Assembly: GCF_030538655.1 (NCBI RefSeq)
Contig: NZ_JAUNTO010000002.1
Span: 124,001-188,000, forward strand
Source: Paracoccus sp. (in: a-proteobacteria)
GTDB taxonomy: Bacteria; Pseudomonadota; Alphaproteobacteria; Rhodobacterales; Rhodobacteraceae
DNA length: 64,000 bases
Direction of reading: 5' to 3'
The notes under the pieces were generated by a model, which saw only the letters and a list, made by a program, of their open reading frames with translations, searched no databases and was not told where the DNA came from. Made by a program: the position numbers and the translations under genes. Positions 57,966 to 64,000 of this stretch are shown here, one piece after another; the stretch's first letter is position 1, and each line of letters opens with the position of its first letter.

Positions 57966-59064
57966 ATTCGCCCATAAAGGCGATTTCATCGGCTGTGGCG
58001 CGGCGTTCGCGGGTCAGGTAATCGTCCAGCGCGCGGTAAAAGCCGGGGTCGGCGACCCAATGCAGGCTGTGCGTCTGCGTCGGCACATAGCCGCGCGCCA
58101 GCTTGTGTTCGCCCTGCGCCCCGGCCTCGACGCGGGCAAGGCCGTGTTCGATGGCCCAGTCGATTGCGCGGTGATAGCACAGCTCAAAGTGCAGGAACGG
58201 GTGATCCTCGATACAGCCCCAATAGCGGCCATAGATCGCATCCGAGCCAAGAAAGTTCAGCGCCCCGGCGATGGGGGTGCCGTCACGCTCGGCCAGCACC
58301 AGCACGATGTCACCCCGCATGGTGTCGTGGATCAGATCGAAGAACGCGCGGGTTAGATAGGGGCGGCCCCATTTGCGGCTGCCGGTGTCTTGGTAAAAGG
58401 CCCAGAAGGCGTCCCAATGCTGGGGCCGGATGTCGTCTCCGGTCAGGCTGCGAATGGTGCCGCCAAAACCCTGCGCGCGTTCGCGCTCCTTGCGGATCGC
58501 TTTGCGCTTGCGGCTGGACAGATCGGCAAGGAAATCGTCGAAGGTGGTATAGCCCCGGTTCAGCCAGTGGAACTGCTGCGTGGCGCGCGGCAGGAAGGGG
58601 CCGGGTTCGCCAGCCTCATCCTCGGTGCAGAAGGTGACATGCACGCCTGACGCGCCGACATGCCGCGCCACTTGGGTCATCCCTTGCAACAGCGCGGCGC
58701 GGATAGCCGGATCGGGTGACAGCAGACGTGGCCCGGTGACGGGGGTAAAGGGCACGGCGCATTGCAGCTTGGGGTAGTAGTCGCCGCCCGCGCGCGCGTA
58801 AGCCTCGGCCCAGCCATGGTCAAAGATATATTCGCCCTGACTGTGCGACTTGGCATAAAGCGGCGCGGCCCCGACAATCTGACCATCCTGTTCCAGCGTG
58901 ATATGCAGCGGCTGCCACCCCGTGCTGGGACCGACCGATCCCGACTGTTCCAACGCCGCCAGAAAGCGATGGCTGGTGAACGGGTTATCGCCCGCCAGCC
59001 CGTCCCAGACCGGGGCGGGAATGGCGGTGATGTCGGGATGCGTGGTCAGGGAAAGCGTGGTCAT
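57943..59064 (-). CDS. FemAB/GNAT-like peptidoglycan-associated acyltransferase (PF04339-type)
   Basis: The 373-residue cytosolic protein resembles the peptidogalycan biosynthesis/recognition family. WDGLAGDNPFTSHRFLAALE near the start and RKRKAIRKERERAQGFGGTI in the middle are typical, with FHFELCYHRAIDWAIEHGLA and QGEHKLARGYVPTQTHSLHW in the C-terminal acyltransferase half. The family is thought to transfer aminoacyl groups in envelope assembly, but substrates are largely unproven. The ATG at 59064 gives the conserved start MTTLSL. It is convergent with the ABC ATPase gene. Confidence 0.85.
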   Translation of the reverse strand: MTTLSLTTHPDITAIPAPVWDGLAGDNPFTSHRFLAALEQSGSVGPSTGWQPLHITLEQDGQIVGAAPLYAKSHSQGEYIFDHGWAEAYARAGGDYYPKLQCAVPFTPVTGPRLLSPDPAIRAALLQGMTQVARHVGASGVHVTFCTEDEAGEPGPFLPRATQQFHWLNRGYTTFDDFLADLSSRKRKAIRKERERAQGFGGTIRSLTGDDIRPQHWDAFWAFYQDTGSRKWGRPYLTRAFFDLIHDTMRGDIVLVLAERDGTPIAGALNFLGSDAIYGRYWGCIEDHPFLHFELCYHRAIDWAIEHGLARVEAGAQGEHKLARGYVPTQTHSLHWVADPGFYRALDDYLTRERRATADEIAFMGEFTPFRRG

Positions 59065-59080
59065 GCCCGGCAAGATAGTG

Positions 59081-59188
59081 TGGCAGGCTGACGCCTGCCA
59101 TGCCTCCGGCGGGGATATTTATCAAACGAAAGACAGAGGTTTGTCTTTCGTTTGCAAATATCCCGGGGGTCCGGGGGCTGGCCCCCGG
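59081..59188. repeat. Palindromic double copy of family 1 element with flanking hairpins
   Basis: A hairpin (TGGCAGGC 59081-59088, GCCTGCCA 59093-59100) is followed by a plus-strand family 1 core (59107-59137), then an inverted copy (59140-59170), then a hairpin with 7-bp arms CCGGGGG and CCCCCGG (59171-59188). The two cores form an imperfect stem of about 25 bp around GAGGT. It sits between the FemAB-like gene start and the helicase stop. Confidence 0.7.
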
Positions 59189-59203
59189 CCTTTGGGCACA
59201 ACC

Positions 59204-60592
59204 TTACGCCTTTTGCGCCGATTTCGGTGCGCGCGAGGGGCGGCGGGCCGGGCGTTTTTGACCGGCTGCGCCTGCGGGGCGTCCCTTGTGGCGTGATTTC
59301 GGCGCGGGGACGGCTTCGGGCGGGCGCTCGCCGCCGATGACGGGGATCTGCGCCTTCATCGCCTTTTCGATGTCGCGCAGCTCGCCCAGCTCGCCCGGAG
59401 CGCAGAAGGCGACGGCGCGACCGTCGCGGCCCGCGCGGGCGGTGCGGCCGATGCGGTGGACATAGTTGTCGGCCACATTCGGCAGGTCATAGTTATAGAC
59501 ATGCGCGATCTCGGGGATGTCGATCCCGCGCGCGGCCACATCGGTCGCCACCAGCACCTGTGATTTCCCGGCGCGGAAATCTGACAACGCCCGGTCGCGC
59601 TGACCCTGAGATTTGTTGCCGTGGATCGCGCCGACCCTGAAGCCCCATTTCTCCAGCAGTTTGGCCAGCTTTTCGCTGCCATGCTTGGTGCGGCCGAAGA
59701 CGATGGCCAATTCGCCGGGATGTTTCGACAGGTATTCGGCCAGCAGCGCCGCCTTGTCGCCCTGCGTGACGAAATGCACGCCCTGGTCGATCTTGCCGGC
59801 CGCCTGACCGGGCGGGTTCACCGCGACGCGGACCGGATCGTTCAGATAGGTGTCGGCCAGTTCCTCCATCAGTTTCGGCATGGTGGCCGAAAACAGCAGG
59901 GTCTGGCGGGACGCGGGCAGCAGTTTCGCAATCCGGCGCAGCGCGTGGATAAAGCCGATGTCCAGCATCTGGTCGGCCTCGTCCAGCACCAGATATTCGG
60001 TGCGGCTGAAATCGACCGCGCCGCGTTCGATCAGGTCGATCAGGCGGCCCGGCGTTGCAATCAGCACATCAAGGCCGCGGCCAAGCCGGTCAATCTGCAC
60101 GTTGATCGACGCCCCGCCGACCACGCGGAAACTGCGGATGGCGGTGCCTTTGGCATAGGCTTCGATGTTCTGGTAAATCTGCGTGGCCAATTCCCGCGTC
60201 GGCGCAAGGATCAGCGCACGGCAGGTTTTCGGCTCGGGCTTGCGGCCTTGCGCCAGAATGCGGGTCAGCATCGGCAGGCCAAAGGCCGCCGTTTTACCAG
60301 TGCCGGTCTGGGCAAGGCCCATCAGATCACGCCCCGCGACGATCTGCGGGATCGCGTCGCGCTGGATCGGCGAGGGGGTCTCGATCCCCAGTTCCGGCAG
60401 GTTGATCGCCACGCGCGCATCAATGCCCATCTGGGTAAACGGCGTGTCGATGTCGGGGATCGCCCGGCGGATGAATTTTTCTTCAAAAGCATCGGCGCGC
60501 GGTTTGCCGCGACGCGAGGTGCTGGGTTTGCCATTGTTACGGTTGAAACGCGGTTTGCCCGAACGCTGCGGGCGGGTATCAGTCGTCATCAT
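59204..60592 (-). CDS. DEAD-box RNA helicase (RhlE-like)
   Basis: The 462-residue RNA helicase has the nine-motif set: GLAQTGTGKTAAFGLPMLTR (motif I), PTRELATQI (Ia), DVLIATPGRLIDLI (Ib), LVLDEADQMLDIGF (II, DEAD), LLFSATMPKLM (III), then VLVATDVAARGIDIPEIAHV and HRIGRTARAGR (V, VI). An N-terminal basic tail and a C-terminal basic/Pro-rich tail (AGQKRPARRPSRAPKSAQKA) probably bind RNA. This shape fits RhlE, which acts in ribosome assembly and RNA turnover. The 5' region up to 60802 holds no gene and may carry a regulated promoter. Two adjacent ATG codons (60592, 60589) could serve as start. Confidence 0.92.
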   Translation of the reverse strand: MMTTDTRPQRSGKPRFNRNNGKPSTSRRGKPRADAFEEKFIRRAIPDIDTPFTQMGIDARVAINLPELGIETPSPIQRDAIPQIVAGRDLMGLAQTGTGKTAAFGLPMLTRILAQGRKPEPKTCRALILAPTRELATQIYQNIEAYAKGTAIRSFRVVGGASINVQIDRLGRGLDVLIATPGRLIDLIERGAVDFSRTEYLVLDEADQMLDIGFIHALRRIAKLLPASRQTLLFSATMPKLMEELADTYLNDPVRVAVNPPGQAAGKIDQGVHFVTQGDKAALLAEYLSKHPGELAIVFGRTKHGSEKLAKLLEKWGFRVGAIHGNKSQGQRDRALSDFRAGKSQVLVATDVAARGIDIPEIAHVYNYDLPNVADNYVHRIGRTARAGRDGRAVAFCAPGELGELRDIEKAMKAQIPVIGGERPPEAVPAPKSRHKGRPAGAAGQKRPARRPSRAPKSAQKA

Positions 60593-60802
60593 ATATCTTT
60601 CGGCCCCGCTCCCCCATCGGATGCGCGGGCATGGGCGCCTGAGGCGCGGTCATCGTAGGGGCGGGCCGGATAGGAACCCGCAAGAACCCCGCGTGACATG
60701 GGAACTTGAAAAATAAACGTCGGGCCGATGCGCAAATTTACGCGGCTGCTCACGCGGCAGCGGGCGGCGACTTGTGGCAGATGGGGGATAGCGGGCGCAA
60801 AG

Positions 60803-61252
60803 TCAAGCGCGGTCTGCGGTATCCAGCCAGATTGTCACCGGCCCGTCATTGATCAGTGCCACCTGCATATCCGCGCCAAAGCGACCGGTTTCCACCGGCA
60901 GGCCCAGATCGCTCAGCGCCTGCGCAAAGCGTTCATAGAGCCCTTGACCCAGGTCCGGCGGGGCGGCGGTGGAAAATCCGGGCCGGTTACCGCTGCGGGT
61001 ATCGGCGGCCAGCGTGAACTGGCTGACCACCAGGCAGGCACCGCCGATGTCTTGCACGGACAGGTTCATCCGGTCCTGATCGTCGCGAAAGATGCGCAGT
61101 TTGGCGACGCGGGCGGCCAGCTTGTCCGCTGCCGTGGTGTCGTCGCCTTGCATGGCGCAGACCAGCACCATGAGACCCGGCCCGATCTGACCCGTGACAT
61201 CGCTGCCGGACGTGACCGATGCCTGCCTGACGCGTTGGACCAAAGCTCTCAT
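60803..61252 (-). CDS. dtd: D-aminoacyl-tRNA deacylase
   Basis: The 149-residue enzyme hydrolyses D-aminoacyl-tRNA, recycling tRNA charged with D-amino acids. The start [16 protein letters not shown], the [20 protein letters not shown] active-site block (Ser-Gln and the Asn/Pro loop), and the C-terminal [14 protein letters not shown] are diagnostic. It is coupled to the upstream small membrane protein by an ATGA overlap. It has no obvious partner in its neighbourhood. Confidence 0.95.
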   Translation of the reverse strand: MRALVQRVRQASVTSGSDVTGQIGPGLMVLVCAMQGDDTTAADKLAARVAKLRIFRDDQDRMNLSVQDIGGACLVVSQFTLAADTRSGNRPGFSTAAPPDLGQGLYERFAQALSDLGLPVETGRFGADMQVALINDGPVTIWLDTADRA

Positions 61253-61593
61253 CTGTCCCTCATGACTTTGAACAAGGTCACACTGACGCACATGGCTGCG
61301 AAAAAGACCAGCACCCCGGCACCCGGCACAGGTGCAGAGGCGGCATCCAGCCCCGCCGCCAGCATCAGCGCCCGAACAGCGATCAGGGCCGTCAGAGACC
61401 TCAGCCGTTCTGCCGGATTGCCGCGCCCCGATCCGTCGATTATGCCGCCCAGCAGGCCGCTGCCCCCCGTGATCCGGGCGTTACCCAATAGATACAAAGC
61501 ACCAACAAGACCGATCAGCAGCCCGCCACCGAAGCCCGCAATCCATTCCGGCTGTATGGCGATCTCTGCCTCGTTTCGCGCAGTTGCATTCAC
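61249..61593 (-). CDS. Small membrane protein resembling a YeeE/YedE half-domain
   Basis: The 114-residue protein has [20 protein letters not shown] and [14 protein letters not shown] near the start, the pattern of the first half of YeeE/YedE (sulphur transport-type) proteins, then a second hydrophobic stretch ([17 protein letters not shown]..., [19 protein letters not shown]). It lacks the conserved cysteine seen in thiosulfate transporters, and its half length suggests it works as a dimer or with a partner. Its stop overlaps the dtd start. Function is inferred only from the pattern. Confidence 0.6.
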   Translation of the reverse strand: MNATARNEAEIAIQPEWIAGFGGGLLIGLVGALYLLGNARITGGSGLLGGIIDGSGRGNPAERLRSLTALIAVRALMLAAGLDAASAPVPGAGVLVFFAAMCVSVTLFKVMRDR

Positions 61594-61612
61594 GACACGG
61601 AATGCAGATCAA

Positions 61613-61837
61613 TCATCGCAACATGATCCCGGCCACGACCAGCATCAGCCCGATCGTGGATGCGGCCAGCGCCGCCATGTTCACCGCAACCACCCGCTGC
61701 ATCCCGGCACGGATCTCGTCGTCGCTGGCCCCGCCCCGGCGCAGGCGCATGGCGGTCAGGATGCACCAGATCAGCCCGATCAACCCGATCACGGTCAGCA
61801 GCGTTCCGCCCCAGATCAGCCCGTCAAATATCGTCAT
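61613..61837 (-). CDS. Small two-helix membrane protein, unknown function
   Basis: The 74-residue protein has helices IFDGLIWGGTLLTVIGLIGL and MAALAASTIGLMLVVAGIML around a charged central segment (RLRRGGASDDEIRAGMQRV). It starts upstream of the YeeE-like gene on the same strand with 19 bases between, so the three genes (this, YeeE-like, dtd) probably share a transcript. A good ribosome site (AGGAGG-like, seen as GCCTCC on the plus strand near 61840) precedes its ATG. It is typical of conserved hypothetical proteins in Rhodobacteraceae. Confidence 0.7.
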   Translation of the reverse strand: MTIFDGLIWGGTLLTVIGLIGLIWCILTAMRLRRGGASDDEIRAGMQRVVAVNMAALAASTIGLMLVVAGIMLR

Positions 61838-61932
61838 TGCGGCCTCCTTGTCGCCTGTTTCCGCCTCACCGATTGCGCGGCGCAGCCAGAGCGCCTATGC
61901 CTGCGCCACAAAGCAGGCACAAGGGACAACCG

Positions 61933-62184
61933 ATGCAGGACGAACGCAACTATGCCGTGGCCGCCGAAGAGCTGCGCCAGTTCATCGAACAATATGAACA
62001 GCTGGAAGCCGAGAAAAAGGACGTGACCGAACGGCAAAAGGAAATCATGGCCGAGGCCAAGGCGCGTGGCTATGACACCAAGGTGATGAAAAAGGTGATC
62101 GCCCTGCGCAAACGCGACCGCGACGACATCGCCGAAGAAGAAGCCATTCTTGAAATGTATAAACAGGCGCTTGGCATGGCGTGA
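61933..62184 (+). CDS. gapR: GapR family (DUF2312) DNA-binding protein
   Basis: The 83-residue helical protein reads NYAVAAEELRQFIEQYEQLE, then AEKKDVTERQKEIMAEAKAR, and GYDTKVMKKVIALRKRDRDD, matching DUF2312. In Caulobacter the GapR protein of this family binds overtwisted DNA ahead of replication and transcription. A basic GYDTKVMKKVI block is the DNA-contacting helix. It is a stand-alone gene, divergent from the small membrane protein gene at 61613-61837. The region after it (62185-62443) carries repeats. Confidence 0.92.
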   Translation: MQDERNYAVAAEELRQFIEQYEQLEAEKKDVTERQKEIMAEAKARGYDTKVMKKVIALRKRDRDDIAEEEAILEMYKQALGMA

Positions 62185-62225
62185 CGCCGGACTGGCGATC
62201 CGGGCAAACGGACCGTGGCTTGCCA

Positions 62226-62443
62226 TTTGCCCGGATACGCAGCTTGGGACGCGGCGGATCAGCCGGCCCCGTGCCGCCGCGCTTGGGTCTTTGTCCCGAT
62301 GAAGCCCTGATCGCAGCGGGATATTTCGGGCAGAGTGCCCGCAAGGCCGACCCTTTGGGGGCACCCGATTGGCCAAATGGGCCGCCACGGCCCCTTTGAC
62401 CACTCAGCCCCGCTGCGACCGTGCAATGAATGGGGGCAAGCGG
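62226..62443. repeat. Non-coding region: family 2 core and longer element shared with 33840-34047
   Basis: A family 2 core (TTTGCCCGGATACGCAGCTT, 62226-62245) is followed by an element related to the one at 33840-34047: ATCGCAGCGGGATATTTCGG (62311-62330), CCAAATGGG (62373-62381) and GCAATG before a G run (62424-62437). Several GC palindromes are present, such as GGGCCGCCACGGCCC (62379-62393). It lies between convergent gapR and the sulfotransferase-like gene. No gene was recognised. Confidence 0.5.
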
Positions 62444-63313
62444 CTAGGCCAGAATGAACTCAACCCCCGGCAGGGCCGCGATTTGCGGAATATCCTGATA
62501 ATAGCGCGCGGTGATCTGATCGACGGTTTCTTGTGTCCAGCCGGGCAGGGCGATGTCCTGTTCCACCATATGCGGCAGGGCATTGCGTTGCAAATGTTCG
62601 GCATACAGATCGCGCCGCTGGCTGACAGGCAATTCGCGCCCGGCCAATGCACCACGCAATTCACGCAGGCCCTGATCGCCCAGCATCTCGTGCATATATA
62701 ACAGCCCGCCGGGCAGGGGTTCAGAAGGTGGCAGACCGCCGACCAGCCGCACCACGTCGGGCCAGATGATCGGGGCGTCTTCGTGGCACCAGACGACCAG
62801 GCGCCGCCCTTGCGCCCCGGCGGCCATCCGCTGCACGGCGGTCAGCCATGACAGTGACAGCGGATCGACCCCGCCCATCAGGCTGGCATAATCGCCGCCG
62901 TGAAGATCCAGCACATCCGCGATCAACGTGACGGGGTTCCTGATCGCGACAAAGAATTCCGCGCCCGCCGACGGAAACAGATTCGTCAGTGCGGCGATTC
63001 GTGCGCCCGCCTGCGGATACAGCCCCTCGGGGCCAATCGCGCGCGATGGCACGCCCAGAAAGCCGGGGCTGGTGCAGATGACGCGCAGCGGATCGTCGCT
63101 GTCCAGCACCGCGTCTTGCATGATCTGTTCCATCTCGGGTGTGGCCGGGCCGCCGTTCAGGGCCGCAAGCGCCTCTTCAAAGACGCCGCGATGGCGGTTG
63201 GGGGTGACAACCTCGGTCCGGTCTCGCAGCAAACGACCGCGATTGTTCAGCAGCGTTTTCAGCATCCTGTCGCCGTCCGTGCCATGCACGCCGATATGAT
63301 AGACCATCTGCAT
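62444..63313 (-). CDS. Uncharacterised protein, possibly sulfotransferase-fold
   Basis: The 289-residue protein starts MQMVYHIGVHGTDGDRMLKT, a short strand and loop that could be a PAPS-type binding start, with RNPVTLIADVLDLHGGDYAS later in the place of the 3'-phosphate site of sulfotransferases (R-N-P). VVWCHEDAPIIWPDVVRLVG and LPGGLLYMHEMLGDQGLREL are strong sequence blocks seen in Rhodobacteraceae proteins without an assigned role. An alternative ATG is at 63307. It is divergent from the iron permease gene. I could not confirm the family, so function is open. Confidence 0.5.
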   Translation of the reverse strand: MQMVYHIGVHGTDGDRMLKTLLNNRGRLLRDRTEVVTPNRHRGVFEEALAALNGGPATPEMEQIMQDAVLDSDDPLRVICTSPGFLGVPSRAIGPEGLYPQAGARIAALTNLFPSAGAEFFVAIRNPVTLIADVLDLHGGDYASLMGGVDPLSLSWLTAVQRMAAGAQGRRLVVWCHEDAPIIWPDVVRLVGGLPPSEPLPGGLLYMHEMLGDQGLRELRGALAGRELPVSQRRDLYAEHLQRNALPHMVEQDIALPGWTQETVDQITARYYQDIPQIAALPGVEFILA

Positions 63314-63396
63314 GATGGCAGCCCCTTGTCTTGTCCGGCGTGCAACTTAGCCGTGCTTCGTGGACAGGGAAACCGCTTTGCGCTAGGCCATCGCAC

Positions 63397-64000
63397 ATGA
63401 GCAGCGTCAGCATCACACGCCCCGTCCCGTCCGAGGAACTGCGCCACCGTGCCGGGCCGCTGTGGTCGGTGGCGGCGGTGCTGATCGCGGCGCTGGTGCT
63501 GATGCCGGTTATCACCGTGGCGGTGATGGCGCTGAATCCGACCGAAAACATCTGGCCGCATCTGCTGGCGACGACGCTGCCGCGCTATGTCAGCAATACG
63601 CTGCTTCTGGCGGTGGGCACCGGCGTTCTGGCGGCGGCGATGGGGACTGGGGCGGCCTGGCTGGTTAGCATGTATCAGTTTCCGGGGCGGCGCGGGCTGG
63701 AATGGCTGTTGCTGCTGCCCTTGGCGGTGCCCGCCTATATCGGGGCCTATGCGCTGGCCGATTTTCTGGATTACAGCGGCCCGGTGCAGATTGCCCTGCG
63801 CGAAGCCTTTGGCTGGACCAGCAGCCGCGATTACTGGTTCCCCGCGATCCGGTCACGCTGGGCGGCGGTCCTGGTGCTGGCGGCCTCGCTGTATCCTTAT
63901 GTCTATCTGTTCACCCGTGCCGCGCTGCATGAACAATCGGGCAGCGCGTATGAGGTCGCGCGCGCCCTTGGCACCGGCCCGTGGGGGCTGTTCTGGCGCG
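63397..64000 (+). CDS. Iron(III) ABC transporter permease (FbpB-like), 5' part
   Basis: The first 201 residues of a larger inner membrane protein are in the window and the frame runs off the right edge. Four to five hydrophobic helices are seen (PLWSVAAVLIAALVLMPVIT, LLLAVGTGVLAAAMGTGAAW, LLLLPLAVPAYIGAYALADF). YVSNTLLLAVGTG and AYEVARALGTGPWGLFWR are typical of FbpB/SfuB-type ferric iron permeases, the latter being the EAA-like coupling loop. It would import Fe(III) with a periplasmic binding protein and ATPase encoded outside the window. Confidence 0.82.
   Translation, partial: MSSVSITRPVPSEELRHRAGPLWSVAAVLIAALVLMPVITVAVMALNPTENIWPHLLATTLPRYVSNTLLLAVGTGVLAAAMGTGAAWLVSMYQFPGRRGLEWLLLLPLAVPAYIGAYALADFLDYSGPVQIALREAFGWTSSRDYWFPAIRSRWAAVLVLAASLYPYVYLFTRAALHEQSGSAYEVARALGTGPWGLFWR

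Overview
The window is GC-rich bacterial chromosome. Gene content and order point to an alphaproteobacterium of the Rhodobacteraceae/Paracoccaceae, probably Paracoccus or a close relative. Supporting genes are ffh followed by two GNAT genes, the ethylmalonyl-CoA pathway pair ecm and ccr, a TrcR-type (DUF1013) regulator, a GapR-type DUF2312 protein, ccmI beside ruvX, a heterotetrameric sarcosine oxidase operon, and an mla-type lipid transport operon. No rRNA, tRNA, CRISPR array, prophage or insertion sequence was recognised. Most of the window is ordinary, tightly packed chromosome with many ATGA-type overlaps.

Layout. 1-2.7 kb: start of a chorismate mutase-like gene, two paralogous acetyltransferases and ffh, all on the minus strand. 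2.8-5.3 kb: azoR, a divergent LysR regulator, and a carboxymuconolactone decarboxylase-like gene. 5.3-10 kb: ecm and ccr, the two signature steps of the ethylmalonyl-CoA pathway, diverging around an inserted acyltransferase-3 gene. 10-18.6 kb: a secreted phytase-like protein, an M20 deacylase, a string of small membrane proteins (two apparently frameshifted), deoC with a bimodular aldehyde dehydrogenase, and RNase T2. 18.8-24.6 kb: a metallo-beta-lactamase, trcR coupled to an ATP-grasp glutathionylspermidine-synthetase-like gene, a divergent cupin/Lrp pair, a YgiB-like lipoprotein and a secreted 5'-nucleotidase. 24.8-31 kb: gabD, an SH3 protein, a P1 peptidase, a cupin with three frame breaks, an IlvB-like TPP enzyme and a MaoC-fold protein. 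31-38.6 kb: smpB, a large membrane protein joining a Pycsar-effector-like domain to a beta-propeller-like domain, cbpA/cbpM, an aldo/keto reductase, ruvX and ccmI. 38.8-44.5 kb: soxB-(two small genes)-soxD-soxA-soxG. 44.6-48.4 kb: mlaE-mlaF-mlaD and an outer-membrane lipoprotein. 48.6-64 kb: ridA/GDPD, divergent mnmD and an MnmC-type oxidoreductase, nnrU, DUF4202/cbiX, a CinA-like protein, map, a polar amino-acid ABC transporter, a FemAB-like protein, a DEAD-box helicase, dtd, gapR, and the start of a ferric-iron ABC permease.

The least explained signals are four. First, the fusion at 31757-33445 pairs a Pycsar-effector-like membrane domain with an extracytoplasmic propeller and has no nucleotide cyclase beside it. 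Second, at least two families of short dispersed intergenic elements combine an AT-rich core with a GC hairpin, and they sometimes occur as inverted pairs. Third, single-base frame breaks cluster in small accessory genes, while all large genes are intact. Fourth, two small uncharacterised genes are embedded in the sarcosine oxidase operon. All names rest on reading the translated sequence and recalling family features; no database search was run.
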